The notes beneath the pieces are model-generated. The model did no database searches. It was not told where the DNA came from and was given only the letters and a program-made list of their open reading frames with translations. A program made the translations under genes and the position numbers. A stretch of DNA of 64,000 nucleotides from Klebsiella aerogenes KCTC 2190 (GTDB lineage: Bacteria; Pseudomonadota; Gammaproteobacteria; Enterobacterales; Enterobacteriaceae), in assembly GCF_000215745.1 (NCBI RefSeq), contig NC_015663.1:5118780-5182779 (forward strand), in the 5' to 3' direction. Below are positions 1 through 9,010 of this stretch, piece after piece. Every line of letters starts with the position of its first letter. Positions within the stretch are counted from its first letter, which is position 1.

Positions 1-1430
1 TGCAACTTCCGCAATACGATCGCCGCCAATTGCGCTCGCGTATCGTGCACCTTGGTTTTGGCGCATTTCATCGTGCGCATCAGGCGCTGCTAACCGACCG
101 GGTGCTTAACGCCAGCGGCGGCGACTGGGGAATTTGTGAAATCAGCCTGTTCAGCGGCGATAAGCTGATGAGCCAACTGCGTGCGCAAGACCACCTGTTT
201 ACGGTGCTGGAAAAAGGCGCTGAGGGTAACCAACCGATCGTGGTTGGCGCAGTACATGAATGCCTGAACGCCAAACTTGATTCGCTGGCAGCAATTATCG
301 AAAAATTTTGCGAACCGCAGGTGGCTATCGTTTCGCTGACGATTACTGAGAAAGGTTATTGCATCGATCCGGCCACCGGTAAACTGGATCCAGCCCAGCC
401 GCGCATCGTTCACGATCTGGAAAACCCGACGCTGCCGCAGTCGGCTCCCGGTATTTTAGTTGAAGCGCTCAATCGCCGCCGCGAACGCGGACTCGCACCC
501 TTTACCGTACTCTCCTGCGACAATATTCCCGACAATGGTCACGTCGTGAAAAACGCCGTCCTCGGCATGGCTGAGAAACGAAGCCAGGAGTTGGCAAGCT
601 GGATTGCTGAACATGTCAGCTTCCCCGGCACCATGGTTGACCGCATCGTGCCAGCCGCCACCGAAGAATCTCTGGCTGAGATTGCCTCCGTGCTGGGCGT
701 TGACGATCCCTGCGCTATCAGTTGCGAACCGTTTATTCAATGGGTAGTGGAAGACAATTTTGTCGCCGGGCGCCCGGCCTGGGAAACGGCAGGCGTACAG
801 ATGACCAACGATGTCCTGCCGTGGGAACAAATGAAACTGCGCATGCTCAACGGTAGCCACTCCTTCCTCGCCTGGCTGGGCTACCTGGCGGGGCATGCGC
901 ACGTTAGCGAATGCATGCAGGACGATGTTTTCCGCCATGCCGCCCGTCGCCTGATGCTTGATGAACAAGCGCCAACGCTATCGATTACCGGCGTGGATTT
1001 AGTTGCCTATGCCGACAGCCTGATAACGCGCTTCGCCAATCCGGCCTTAAAGCATCGCACCTGGCAAATCGCCATGGACGGCAGTCAAAAGCTGCCGCAG
1101 CGCATGCTCGATAGTATACGCGTTCATCTGGCAAACGACAGCCGCTGGCCACTGCTGGCGCTGGGCGTGGCGGGCTGGATGCGTTACGTAAGCGGCGTCG
1201 ACGACGCCGGGCAAGCCATTGACGTGCGCGACCCGCTAGTCGACAAAATCAAACGGTTGGTTGACGCCAGCCAGCAAGAGGAACGCGTCAGCGCCCTGCT
1301 TGGCCTGGAAGAGATATTTGGCAAAGATCTGCCGGGCAACCCGCAGTTTGTTGCTGAAATCACTTCAGCCTGGCAGCAACTGACAACATTCGGCTCCCGC
1401 CAGGCCGTGGCTAACGCTCTGCATAGTTAA
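1..1430 (+). CDS. yeiQ: Mannitol dehydrogenase/fructuronate reductase-family oxidoreductase (5' end outside window)
   Basis: Long-chain polyol dehydrogenase family, NAD-dependent and cytosolic; the physiological substrate of YeiQ is not settled, with D-mannonate/fructuronate-type sugar acids likely from family membership. The frame is open from base 3, so the true start lies upstream; an internal TTG near base 30 is not a start because the conserved N-terminal HLGFGAFHRAHQ nucleotide-binding segment follows immediately and E. coli YeiQ has about 20 further residues before it. The family catalytic pattern Lys-x4-Asn-x2-His is present in KLRMLNGSH (codons from about 834). The C-terminal helical domain is complete and ends at a TAA. 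It is followed by a 10-bp perfect hairpin, then yeiR on the same strand. Confidence 0.93.
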   Translation, partial: QLPQYDRRQLRSRIVHLGFGAFHRAHQALLTDRVLNASGGDWGICEISLFSGDKLMSQLRAQDHLFTVLEKGAEGNQPIVVGAVHECLNAKLDSLAAIIEKFCEPQVAIVSLTITEKGYCIDPATGKLDPAQPRIVHDLENPTLPQSAPGILVEALNRRRERGLAPFTVLSCDNIPDNGHVVKNAVLGMAEKRSQELASWIAEHVSFPGTMVDRIVPAATEESLAEIASVLGVDDPCAISCEPFIQWVVEDNFVAGRPAWETAGVQMTNDVLPWEQMKLRMLNGSHSFLAWLGYLAGHAHVSECMQDDVFRHAARRLMLDEQAPTLSITGVDLVAYADSLITRFANPALKHRTWQIAMDGSQKLPQRMLDSIRVHLANDSRWPLLALGVAGWMRYVSGVDDAGQAIDVRDPLVDKIKRLVDASQQEERVSALLGLEEIFGKDLPGNPQFVAEITSAWQQLTTFGSRQAVANALHS

Positions 1431-1446
1431 CAATTTCTGCTGTTTA

Positions 1447-1471
1447 GCGGACAGAATGTTTTTCTGTCCGC
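1447..1471 (+). terminator. Hairpin after yeiQ
   Basis: Perfect 10-bp stem GCGGACAGAA/TTCTGTCCGC with a 5-nt loop, 16 bases after the yeiQ stop. The tract after it is pyrimidine-rich but not a clean run of T, so termination may be partial. Confidence 0.6.
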
Positions 1472-1513
1472 AGTAACCCTTCTCTTTTTCCCCTTTTTTC
1501 GTCAGGATAGTCG

Positions 1514-1536
1514 CAACTGTTACAACATTACATTTC
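1514..1536 (+). promoter_or_regulatory. Candidate Zur (zinc uptake regulator) box upstream of yeiR
   Basis: This 23-bp stretch agrees at 17 of 22 defined positions with the gamma-proteobacterial Zur consensus as I remember it (GAAATGTTATA-N-TATAACATTTC). The right half ACATTTC and the left core TGTTA are intact, and the element is partly palindromic. It lies 15 bases before the yeiR start and just upstream of its GGAGGGG ribosome site. YeiR belongs to the COG0523 zinc-homeostasis GTPases, several of which are Zur-controlled, which raises plausibility. No match score was computed. Confidence 0.55.
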
Positions 1537-1551
1537 TATGCTGGAGGGGAT

Positions 1552-2529
1552 GTGACCAAAACTAACCTGATCACGGGCTTTCTCGGCAGCGGCAAAACGA
1601 CCTCGATTCTTCATGTACTGGCCCACAAGCCTGCAAATGAAAAATGGGCCGTGCTGGTCAACGAGTTCGGCGAAGTCGGCATCGACGGCGCCCTGCTGGC
1701 GGAAAGCGGCGCGTTGCTAAAAGAGATCCCCGGCGGCTGCATGTGCTGCGTCAACGGTCTGCCAATGCAGGTTGGGCTCAATACGCTGCTGCGCCAGGGA
1801 AAGCCCGATCGTCTGCTGATTGAACCAACCGGACTGGGTCATCCCAGGCAGATCCTTGATACCCTCACCGCTGCGGTCTACGAGCCGTGGATCGATCTGC
1901 GCGCGACGCTGTGCATTCTCGATCCGCGCCAGCTGTTGGAGGAGAAGATCGTAGCCAATGATAATTTCCGCGATCAGCTGGCCGCAGCCGATGTCATCGT
2001 CGCCAATAAAAGCGATCGGGCGACGCCGGAAAGCGAGGCCGCTTTTACCAACTGGTGGCAACAGTACGCCGGCGAGCGCCTGCAGGTGAACGCCACCCAA
2101 GGAAATATCGAGCTCGCGCTGCTGGATCTGCCGCGCCGTAACACCGCCCCGCTGCCGGCAAGCCCGGACCACGTGCATAGTCACGGACAAAAGCAGGGTC
2201 TGGCGGCGTTAAATCTACCGGCGCACCAACGCTGGCGTCGCAGTGTTAACAGCGGCCAGGGATACCATGCCTGCGGCTGGATTTTTGATGCTGATACCCA
2301 ATTTGACACCGTTGGGTTGCTGGAGTGGGCGCGTCTGGCGCCGGTTGGCCGGGTGAAAGGCGTGATGCGTATTGCTGAAGGATTGGTGCGTATCAACCGT
2401 CAGGGACTCGATCTGCATATCGAAACGCAAAATGCGCCGCCGCCGGATAGCCGCATCGAACTGATTTGTGAATCAGACGTTGACTGGAATGCCCTGCAGT
2501 CCTCGCTGTTGAAGCTTCGTTTAAGTTAA
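1552..2529 (+). CDS. yeiR: Zinc-binding GTPase of the COG0523 (CobW/ZNG) family
   Basis: 325-residue SIMIBI-class GTPase thought to serve as a zinc chaperone or allocation factor under zinc limitation. The Walker A GFLGSGKT sits at residues 9-16, the family metal motif GGCMCC at about 61-66 with the CxCC cysteines, the Gly-Leu-Gly-His segment after IEPT, and the guanine motif NKSD around 152. A His-containing stretch (HVHSHG) near residue 205 precedes the CobW C-terminal domain. GTG is used as start, supported by GGAGGGG immediately upstream and by E. coli YeiR beginning at the same residue; an ATG overlapping by one base is out of frame. A candidate Zur box lies just upstream. Confidence 0.93.
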   Translation: MTKTNLITGFLGSGKTTSILHVLAHKPANEKWAVLVNEFGEVGIDGALLAESGALLKEIPGGCMCCVNGLPMQVGLNTLLRQGKPDRLLIEPTGLGHPRQILDTLTAAVYEPWIDLRATLCILDPRQLLEEKIVANDNFRDQLAAADVIVANKSDRATPESEAAFTNWWQQYAGERLQVNATQGNIELALLDLPRRNTAPLPASPDHVHSHGQKQGLAALNLPAHQRWRRSVNSGQGYHACGWIFDADTQFDTVGLLEWARLAPVGRVKGVMRIAEGLVRINRQGLDLHIETQNAPPPDSRIELICESDVDWNALQSSLLKLRLS

Positions 2530-2530
2530 T

Positions 2531-2557
2531 GCGGCTATTTTTAGCCGCTGTTTAAAA
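2531..2557 (+). terminator. Hairpin between yeiR and lpxT
   Basis: Seven-bp stem GCGGCTA/TAGCCGC with a TTTT loop directly after the yeiR stop, followed by TGTTT and then an A run. The weak T-tract makes readthrough into lpxT likely. Confidence 0.5.
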
Positions 2558-2571
2558 AAATCGCATCTGTT

Positions 2572-3279
2572 ATGACTAAAAACCGTATTCCCCTTATCTT
2601 GCTGCTGAACGTCGCGGGCGTAGCCTTATTTTGTTCCTGGTATCTACCGGCAAATCACGGTTTCTGGTTCCCGCTTGACTCGGCTATTTTTCACTTCTTT
2701 AACCAGGGCGTCAGCGCCAACCACGCGTATGCCTGGCTGTTAGCGATCATCAACAATCGCGCTTTCGACGCCTGCTCGCTGCTGGCGATGGGCTGTCTGA
2801 TGCTCAGTTTCTGGATCAAAGCGCAGAGCGCTGAACGCCGTCGTATTATCCTTATGGGGCTGGTGATGTTGCTCGCAGCGGTAATTATCAATCAACTTGC
2901 CCAGCATCTGATGCCGGTAAAACGCGCCAGCCCTTCGCTGTTCTTTACGGATATCACGAAAGTCAGCGACGTGGTCTCATTGCCCACCAAAGACGCTTCA
3001 AAAGATAGCTTCCCGGGCGACCACGGCATGATGTTGCTCATTTTCGCCTCGTTTATGTGGCGATATTTCGGCCGCCGGGCATTTACCATTTCACTGATTA
3101 TTTTTGTGGTTTTTGCTTTCCCGCGAGTGATGATCGGCGCCCATTGGTTCACCGATATTGCCGTAGGTTCACTCAGCGCGGTGCTGATTGGCGCGCCATG
3201 GGTATTAATGACCTCGCTTTCCGATAAGGCCATCGCCTGGTTCGACCGTTCGCTTCCGGGTGGAATAGCAAAAAAATAA
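2572..3279 (+). CDS. lpxT: Lipid A 1-diphosphate synthase (undecaprenyl pyrophosphate:lipid A 1-phosphate phosphotransferase)
   Basis: Inner-membrane PAP2-superfamily enzyme, 235 residues (E. coli 237), that moves a phosphate from undecaprenyl pyrophosphate to the 1-position of lipid A on the periplasmic side, recycling the carrier lipid. Several hydrophobic membrane segments are evident from residue 7 on. The phosphatase signature is spread over KRASP, KDASKDSFPGDHG (about 140-152, with the acid/base His) and RVMIGAHWFTD (about 183-193, nucleophilic His and Asp). The gene is followed by a strong terminator. Known family biology: competition with PmrA-controlled lipid A modification affects polymyxin susceptibility. 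Confidence 0.93.
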   Translation: MTKNRIPLILLLNVAGVALFCSWYLPANHGFWFPLDSAIFHFFNQGVSANHAYAWLLAIINNRAFDACSLLAMGCLMLSFWIKAQSAERRRIILMGLVMLLAAVIINQLAQHLMPVKRASPSLFFTDITKVSDVVSLPTKDASKDSFPGDHGMMLLIFASFMWRYFGRRAFTISLIIFVVFAFPRVMIGAHWFTDIAVGSLSAVLIGAPWVLMTSLSDKAIAWFDRSLPGGIAKK

Positions 3280-3311
3280 GATCATTTTTACATTTTATTA
3301 ATATTATCCAT

Positions 3312-3337
3312 AAGGGGTCGTTCTGACCCCTTTTTTT
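3312..3337 (+). terminator. Rho-independent terminator of lpxT
   Basis: Eight-bp stem AAGGGGTC/GACCCCTT with a GTTCT loop followed by an unbroken T run, 32 bases after the stop codon. Confidence 0.9.
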
Positions 3338-3705
3338 ATATTTGCTGATGATTTATTCGCGACATCATCTTCCTGTCACATTAATCATCATTGAAATGAA
3401 GATATTGCATATTTTTCAGCCAAAAAAGGCGCTATTTTCCCCTTTGCCGATGATTCACTTTTGGTCGCAAAAATACTTATAAGAAATCGCGCAAAACCGC
3501 TCGCCATCCCACGTTTGATAGGGTAATCTCTTTCTCGTTTTGCCTTCCCAAGCAACACAATTCATCATCCAAATAAATTTGTGCGGTACTCCACATTTTT
3601 AGGCTTAAGGAATTGTCTCATTGCTTTCTGGAATCTAGGCTCTACCACGTTTGGCATTTTTTATAACGACATTGTCGTTAAGGACAACAAGGGAAAATAA
3701 ACATA
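3338..3705 (+). other. Long intergenic/leader region before mepS
   Basis: About 370 bases with no reading frame I can support. A weak sigma-70-like promoter may lie at 3454-3483 (TTCACT, 18-bp spacer, TATAAG), which would give a leader of over 200 nt. Just before the ribosome site there is a perfect inverted repeat TAACGAC-ATT-GTCGTTA at 3664-3680. The region is AT-rich near 3360-3480. The leader length suggests post-transcriptional control of mepS, but nothing in it matches a riboswitch I recognise. Confidence 0.4.
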
Positions 3706-4275
3706 ATGGTCAAATCTCAGCCGATTTTGAGATATATCTTGCGGGTCGCCCCCGCGATTGCAGTTGCGGTTCTGCTTTCCGCGTGTAGTTCAACAAGTAC
3801 CGCCAAGAATATGCATTCTGAGACGCATGCTGTGGGTAGTGGAGATTTATCATCACTGCAAGCTTCTCAGGATGAATTTGAAAAAATGGTCAGCAACCTG
3901 GACGTGAAGTCCCGTTTGATGGACCAGTATGCTAGCTGGAAAGGCGTGCGTTACCGCCTTGGCGGCAGCACCCGGAAAGGGATCGATTGCTCGGCATTCG
4001 TGCAGCGTACTTTCCGTGAACAATTTGGCCTGGAGCTGCCACGCTCAACTTCCGAGCAACAGGATTCCGGCAAATCGATTTCGCGCACTCAACTGCGTAC
4101 CGGCGATTTAGTGCTGTTCCGCGCTGGCTCTACGGGTCGTCATGTTGGTATCTATATCGGCAACAACCAGTTTGTTCATGCCTCTACCAGCAGCGGCGTC
4201 ACCATCTCAAGCCTGGATGAGCCATACTGGAAAAAGCGCTATAACGAAGCGCGTCGCGTTCTGAGTCGTTCCTGA
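3706..4275 (+). CDS. mepS: Outer-membrane lipoprotein murein DD-endopeptidase MepS (Spr)
   Basis: NlpC/P60 cysteine peptidase that cleaves D-Ala-mDAP crosslinks so that new peptidoglycan strands can be inserted. The 189-residue product starts with a lipoprotein signal ending LLSAC, so Cys27 is the lipidated residue. The catalytic set is Cys95 in IDCSAF, His146 in GRHVG and His158 in FVHAS. Length equals E. coli MepS (188) plus one. The start has AGGG about 12 bases upstream. It stands alone between two terminators. In relatives its level is controlled by the NlpI-Prc protease complex. Confidence 0.95.
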   Translation: MVKSQPILRYILRVAPAIAVAVLLSACSSTSTAKNMHSETHAVGSGDLSSLQASQDEFEKMVSNLDVKSRLMDQYASWKGVRYRLGGSTRKGIDCSAFVQRTFREQFGLELPRSTSEQQDSGKSISRTQLRTGDLVLFRAGSTGRHVGIYIGNNQFVHASTSSGVTISSLDEPYWKKRYNEARRVLSRS

Positions 4276-4326
4276 TTGTTCTTCTTACCGTGAGTTATCC
4301 CTTGGCTGACGGTAAGAAATGAAAAG

Positions 4327-4353
4327 AACACTGCCCCGGCAGTGTTTTTTTTT
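4327..4353 (+). terminator. Rho-independent terminator of mepS
   Basis: Stem AACACTGCC/GGCAGTGTT followed by a run of nine T. A second weaker inverted repeat (CTTACCGT with ACGGTAAG) lies just before it. Confidence 0.9.
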
Positions 4354-4383
4354 GCTTCTCCGCCGGTGAACCCCGCAAAATAG

Positions 4384-4409
4384 GCTATGTCTTTATAAGC
4401 TATGTCTTT
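4384..4409 (+). repeat. Short direct repeat upstream of pdeN
   Basis: GCTATGTCTTT occurs twice with a 15-base period (4384-4394 and 4399-4409). It could be chance slippage or paired regulator half-sites; no other support. Confidence 0.5.
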
Positions 4410-4480
4410 TAAAGGAAATGGAACCATACTCTTCAGGCATCCCATTGGCGTGATTCAATAATACGGACAGATTCTGGCCT

Positions 4481-6043
4481 ATGCTAACCCGCTACTTTTC
4501 ACCCCGACGTAAAATCTGGCTTACCAGTATTTGTATCGGCGTTGCCGTCGCGCTACTGGCCGGCAGCATCCAGTTTATGGTTATCTACCACAACCGCTCT
4601 GAGCGTTTCGATCAGATAATCAATAACGTCAGCCACTACCTTAATAGCTATTTCGCTGATTTAAGCAAAACCATTGATGGCCTGCAGCCGCTGCTCGATC
4701 AGCCCTGCGAACATATTGACTCCGGCCTCGCCGCCAGCGCCGCCTTTAGTCCCAACGTGCGCGCCTTCCTGCTGGTGAAAAACGGCAAAGCGTTCTGCTC
4801 ATCCGCCACCGGCGCAATGGACACACCGTTTAAACAATTGATACCGCAGCTTGATACCAATAAACCTCTGGATATGGCCATCCTCCAGGGCACGCCGATG
4901 ATGCCGAACACCGCCGCGCTGGCAATGTGGGTACAACGTCCCGGCGATCGAGACAGCGGCATTTTTGTATCCATCAATGCCAATCTGACGCCTTATATCC
5001 TCTATACCGCACGACAGAATGATTTCAGCGGCATTGCGCTGGCCATCGGCCATACGGCAATTTCGACCTTCAGCAGCAAAATTATCGACCCGCTATCATT
5101 GCCCAATGAGCCGATACGCCAGATTCAGGTTCCGGGGCTACCGCTAAAAGTGTATCTCTTTTCCAACAGCTGGCTTGGCGAGAATACCCAGTTCGCCCTG
5201 TTGCTCGGCGTGGTATGCGGCATGCTTGCCGGCTTGCTCAGCTACTACATCCTGACGATCAAATCCGATCCGCGGAAATCGATCCAACTGGGGATCAAAA
5301 ACAACCAGTTCTACGTGGTCTACCAGCCGGTGGTAAAGGCCGATACCCTGCAGATTAGCGGCGTTGAAGTGCTGATGCGCTGGCGGCATCCGGTGGTAGG
5401 TGAAATCCCGCCTGACGTCTTTATTAATCTGGCGGAGACGCAGCAGATGATCGTGCCGCTTACCCATCACCTGTTAATGTTGATTGCCCGCGACGCGCCG
5501 ACTCTGCAGCGCATTTTGCCGCGCGGTACCAAGCTCGGTCTGAATATCTCGCCTGCCCACCTGCATGCCGCCGGATTTCAGCAAGATATGCAACGTTTTG
5601 CCGCCGCGTTACCCGCAAACTACTTCGACGTCGTGCTGGAGATAACCGAACGTTCGATGATCGATAAAAACCAGTCGATGGCCATTTTTGAGTGGCTCCA
5701 TCAGCAGGGCTTCGAAATTGCTATCGATGATTTTGGTACCGGCCATAGCGCGCTGATTTATCTGGAGCGCTATAACTTTGATTATCTGAAGATCGATCGT
5801 GGTTTTGTGCAGGCGATCGGTACCGAAACCGTCACCTCTCCCGTCCTGGATGCGGTGCTAACGCTAAGCCGCCGTCTACAGTTGAAAACCGTGGCTGAAG
5901 GCGTAGAAACGCCGGAGCAGGCGGAATGGCTGCGTGCTCACGGCGTGAAGTATCTGCAAGGTTACTGCTTCAGCCGCCCGCTGCCGCTGGATAAACTGGT
6001 CGCCGCCCATGATGAACCGGCAAATTATTTCACAAGCCGCTGA
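4481..6043 (+). CDS. pdeN: Membrane c-di-GMP phosphodiesterase, CSS-EAL type
   Basis: 520 residues (E. coli Rtn/PdeN about 518). An N-terminal membrane helix (about 12-34) leads into a periplasmic CSS domain whose signature FCSSATG is near residue 106; a second helix at about 237-258 returns to the cytosol, and the rest is an EAL domain hydrolysing cyclic di-GMP. Catalytic landmarks: EVL in place of EAL followed by RWRHP, LNISP, EITER, DDFGTGHSAL and KIDRGF, then AEGVET. In CSS-EAL proteins, redox state of the periplasmic cysteines controls the enzyme. The gene is 57 bases upstream of yejA, same strand, as in E. coli. Confidence 0.92.
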   Translation: MLTRYFSPRRKIWLTSICIGVAVALLAGSIQFMVIYHNRSERFDQIINNVSHYLNSYFADLSKTIDGLQPLLDQPCEHIDSGLAASAAFSPNVRAFLLVKNGKAFCSSATGAMDTPFKQLIPQLDTNKPLDMAILQGTPMMPNTAALAMWVQRPGDRDSGIFVSINANLTPYILYTARQNDFSGIALAIGHTAISTFSSKIIDPLSLPNEPIRQIQVPGLPLKVYLFSNSWLGENTQFALLLGVVCGMLAGLLSYYILTIKSDPRKSIQLGIKNNQFYVVYQPVVKADTLQISGVEVLMRWRHPVVGEIPPDVFINLAETQQMIVPLTHHLLMLIARDAPTLQRILPRGTKLGLNISPAHLHAAGFQQDMQRFAAALPANYFDVVLEITERSMIDKNQSMAIFEWLHQQGFEIAIDDFGTGHSALIYLERYNFDYLKIDRGFVQAIGTETVTSPVLDAVLTLSRRLQLKTVAEGVETPEQAEWLRAHGVKYLQGYCFSRPLPLDKLVAAHDEPANYFTSR

Positions 6044-6100
6044 GGGTCGCTTATGATGCGAAACCACCGGGGTTAATGGTCAGAGGATGATATTCCAACT

Positions 6101-7906
6101 ATGTTTGCGCGCATCGGCCTGCTGCTGCTGGCTTTATTTAGCCTGAGTAGCCAGGCGCAAACCATTAAAGAGAGCGAAGCGTTCGCTATTATCGGCGAGC
6201 CAAAGTATGCCGTTGACTTTCATCACTTCGATTACGTCAATCCGGACGCACCTAAAGGCGGCAGTATAACGCTTGCCGCCATTGGCACCTTTGACAATTT
6301 TAACCGCTACGCCCTGCGCGGTAACCCCGGCGTACGCACCGATGCGCTGTATGACACCCTGTTTACCACCTCGGACGATGAACCGGGCAGCTACTACCCG
6401 CTGATAGCCGATCGCGCGCGCTTTGCCGATGATTTCTCGTGGATGGAAATTACCATCAACCCGCGTGCCCGCTTTCATGACGGTAGCCCGATTACCGCCA
6501 GCGACGTTGCTTTCACCTTCCACAAATTTATGACCGAAGGGGTACCGCAGTTCCGTCTTATCTATAAAGGGACGACCGTCAAAGCCATCGCCCCGCTGAC
6601 GGTGCGCATCGAACTGGCCAAGCCGGGCAAAGAAAATATGCTCAGCCTGCTGTCGCTGCCGGTAATGCCTGAGTCATTCTGGCGCCATCATAAACTGAGT
6701 GACCCGCTTTCAACGCCGCCGCTCGCCAGCGGCCCCTATCGCATCAGCCGCTGGCGGATGGGGCAGTATATTGTCTATTCGCGAGTCGAGAACTACTGGG
6801 CCGCCGACCTGCCGGTAAACCGCGGGCGCTGGAACTTCGACACGATTCGCTACGACTACTATCTTGACGATAACGTCGCTTTCGAAGCCTTCAAGGCCGG
6901 AGCGGTAGATATGCGCGAGGAGAGTTCAACAAAAAACTGGGCCACGCGCTATATCGGGCGCAACTTTAGCAACGGTTATATTGTGAAAGACGATCGAACG
7001 AATACCTCGGCAAAGGATACCCGCTGGCTGGCTTTTAATATTCAGCGCCCGGTCTTTGCCGACCGTCAGGTACGTGAGGCCATCACCCTTGCATTTGATT
7101 TCGAATGGATGAATAAGGCGCTGTTTTACGGCGCCTACAGTCGGCCAAACAGCTACTTTCAGAACACAGAATATGCCGCTCGTGATTACCCGAAGGCCGA
7201 TGAGCTCGCCCTGCTGGCGCCGATGAAAAAAGAATTGCCGCCTGAGGTCTTTACCCGGATTTATCAGCCGCCAGTTTCCAGCGGCGATGGTTTTGACCGC
7301 GCCAATTTACTCAAAGCAGATGCCCTATTGAACCAGGCGGGATGGGTGCTAAAAAACCGTCAGCGCGTTAATGCCAAAACCGGCAAACCGCTGCGCTTTG
7401 AGCTGCTGCTCGCCTCCGGCGGCAACGTCAGTTGGGTTCTACCGTTCCAGCATAATTTACAGCGTTTAGGCGTGACGATGGATATCCGTCAGGTGGATAA
7501 CTCCCAGGCCAACAGCCGACTGCGGAGCCGCGATTACGACATGATGCCCTCACTGTGGCGCGCCACCGCCTGGCCAGATACGGGCTTACAGGTTTCGTGG
7601 GCCTCGGACTATATTAACTCCAGCTATAACGCGCCGGGAGTGCAGAACCCGGCGGTCGACGCGTTGATTGCGCAGATCGTGCGCTGGCAGGGCAACAAAC
7701 AGAAGCTTCTGCCGCTGGGCCGCGCGCTCGACCGGGTGCTGACCTGGAACTATTACATGCTGCCGATGTGGTATATGGCGCAGGACAGGACGGCTTACTG
7801 GAATAAATTTTCCTTCCCGCAAACTCGCCCTACCTACTCCTCAGGCTTTGATGGCTGGTGGTACGATGTTAACAAAGCCGCCAGGCTTCCTGCGGACCGA
7901 CGTTAA
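6101..7906 (+). CDS. yejA: Periplasmic peptide-binding protein of the YejABEF importer
   Basis: SBP_bac_5 (DppA/OppA-like) solute-binding protein of 601 residues with a Sec signal ending at SSQAQ (about residue 20). YejABEF imports oligopeptides; in E. coli it is the route for microcin C, and in related pathogens it affects resistance to defensin-like peptides. The mature part shows the family start FHHFDYVNPDAPKGG and a long two-lobe binding fold. It is the first gene of a tight operon: yejB begins 9 bases after its stop. Signal and length agree with E. coli YejA (604). Confidence 0.94.
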   Translation: MFARIGLLLLALFSLSSQAQTIKESEAFAIIGEPKYAVDFHHFDYVNPDAPKGGSITLAAIGTFDNFNRYALRGNPGVRTDALYDTLFTTSDDEPGSYYPLIADRARFADDFSWMEITINPRARFHDGSPITASDVAFTFHKFMTEGVPQFRLIYKGTTVKAIAPLTVRIELAKPGKENMLSLLSLPVMPESFWRHHKLSDPLSTPPLASGPYRISRWRMGQYIVYSRVENYWAADLPVNRGRWNFDTIRYDYYLDDNVAFEAFKAGAVDMREESSTKNWATRYIGRNFSNGYIVKDDRTNTSAKDTRWLAFNIQRPVFADRQVREAITLAFDFEWMNKALFYGAYSRPNSYFQNTEYAARDYPKADELALLAPMKKELPPEVFTRIYQPPVSSGDGFDRANLLKADALLNQAGWVLKNRQRVNAKTGKPLRFELLLASGGNVSWVLPFQHNLQRLGVTMDIRQVDNSQANSRLRSRDYDMMPSLWRATAWPDTGLQVSWASDYINSSYNAPGVQNPAVDALIAQIVRWQGNKQKLLPLGRALDRVLTWNYYMLPMWYMAQDRTAYWNKFSFPQTRPTYSSGFDGWWYDVNKAARLPADRR

Positions 7907-7915
7907 GGATTAAAG

Positions 7916-9010
7916 ATGGGCGCCTACCTGCTCCGCCGACTATTACTGGTGATCCCGACGCTCTGGGCCATCATCACCATCAATTTTTTTATCGTGCAGA
8001 TTGCGCCAGGCGGTCCGGTCGATCAGGCGATCGCCGCCGTGGAGTTCGGCGACCGCGGCGGGTTGCCCGGCGCAGGAGATAGCGGTATGGGCGCCAGCCA
8101 TGTGCGTACCGGCGTTGGCAATATCAGTGAAGGCCATTATCGCGGCGGACGTGGGCTCGATCCGGAAGTGATTGCCGAAATCACCCACCGCTACGGCTTC
8201 GATAAACCCATTCACGAACGCTACTTTAAGATGCTTGGCGACTATCTGCGTTTTGATTTTGGCGATAGCCTGTTTCGCAGCGCTTCGGTGCTGCAGTTGA
8301 TTAAAGACAGCCTGCCGGTATCTATTACCCTCGGCCTGTGGAGCACGCTGATTATCTACCTGGTGTCGATACCGCTGGGGATCCGTAAAGCCGTCAGTAA
8401 CGGCAGCCATTTCGACGTCTGGAGCAGCACATTTATCATCATCGGTTACGCCATCCCGGCGTTTCTGTTCGCGATATTACTGATCGTGATCTTCGCCGGC
8501 GGCAGCTATTTCGATCTTTTTCCGCTGCGCGGCCTGGTCTCCGCTAATTTTGATAGCCTGCCGTGGTACCAGAAGATCGTCGACTATCTCTGGCATATCA
8601 CCTTACCGGTGCTGGCGACGGTGATCGGCGGTTTCGCCGCCCTGACGATGCTGACTAAAAACAGTTTCCTTGATGAGATCCGCAAGCAATATGTGGTAAC
8701 GGCCCGCGCCAAAGGCGTCGGTGAAAAACAGATCTTGTGGAAACATGTTTTCCGCAACGCCATGCTGCTGGTGATTGCCGGTTTTCCCGCCACCTTTATC
8801 AGCATGTTCTTTACCGGTTCGCTGCTGATTGAGGTGATGTTCTCGCTCAATGGTCTTGGGCTGCTCGGCTACGAAGCCACCGTGTCGCGCGATTACCCGG
8901 TGATGTTCGGCACTCTGTATATCTTCACGTTAATCGGCCTGTTATTAAACATTGTCAGCGACATCAGCTATACGCTGGTCGATCCGCGTATCGATTTCGA
9001 GGGCCGCTAA
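7916..9010 (+). CDS. yejB: Peptide ABC transporter permease YejB
   Basis: 364-residue inner-membrane permease, the same length as E. coli YejB. The N-terminal [19 protein letters not shown] helix is typical of DppB/OppB proteins. The loop after it is long and Gly-rich (residues about 45-85), a feature also of E. coli YejB. The permease EAA-like motif [20 protein letters not shown] (about 262-281) contacts the YejF ATPase. Its stop codon shares one base with the yejE start (TAATG), implying coupled translation. Confidence 0.94.
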   Translation: MGAYLLRRLLLVIPTLWAIITINFFIVQIAPGGPVDQAIAAVEFGDRGGLPGAGDSGMGASHVRTGVGNISEGHYRGGRGLDPEVIAEITHRYGFDKPIHERYFKMLGDYLRFDFGDSLFRSASVLQLIKDSLPVSITLGLWSTLIIYLVSIPLGIRKAVSNGSHFDVWSSTFIIIGYAIPAFLFAILLIVIFAGGSYFDLFPLRGLVSANFDSLPWYQKIVDYLWHITLPVLATVIGGFAALTMLTKNSFLDEIRKQYVVTARAKGVGEKQILWKHVFRNAMLLVIAGFPATFISMFFTGSLLIEVMFSLNGLGLLGYEATVSRDYPVMFGTLYIFTLIGLLLNIVSDISYTLVDPRIDFEGR

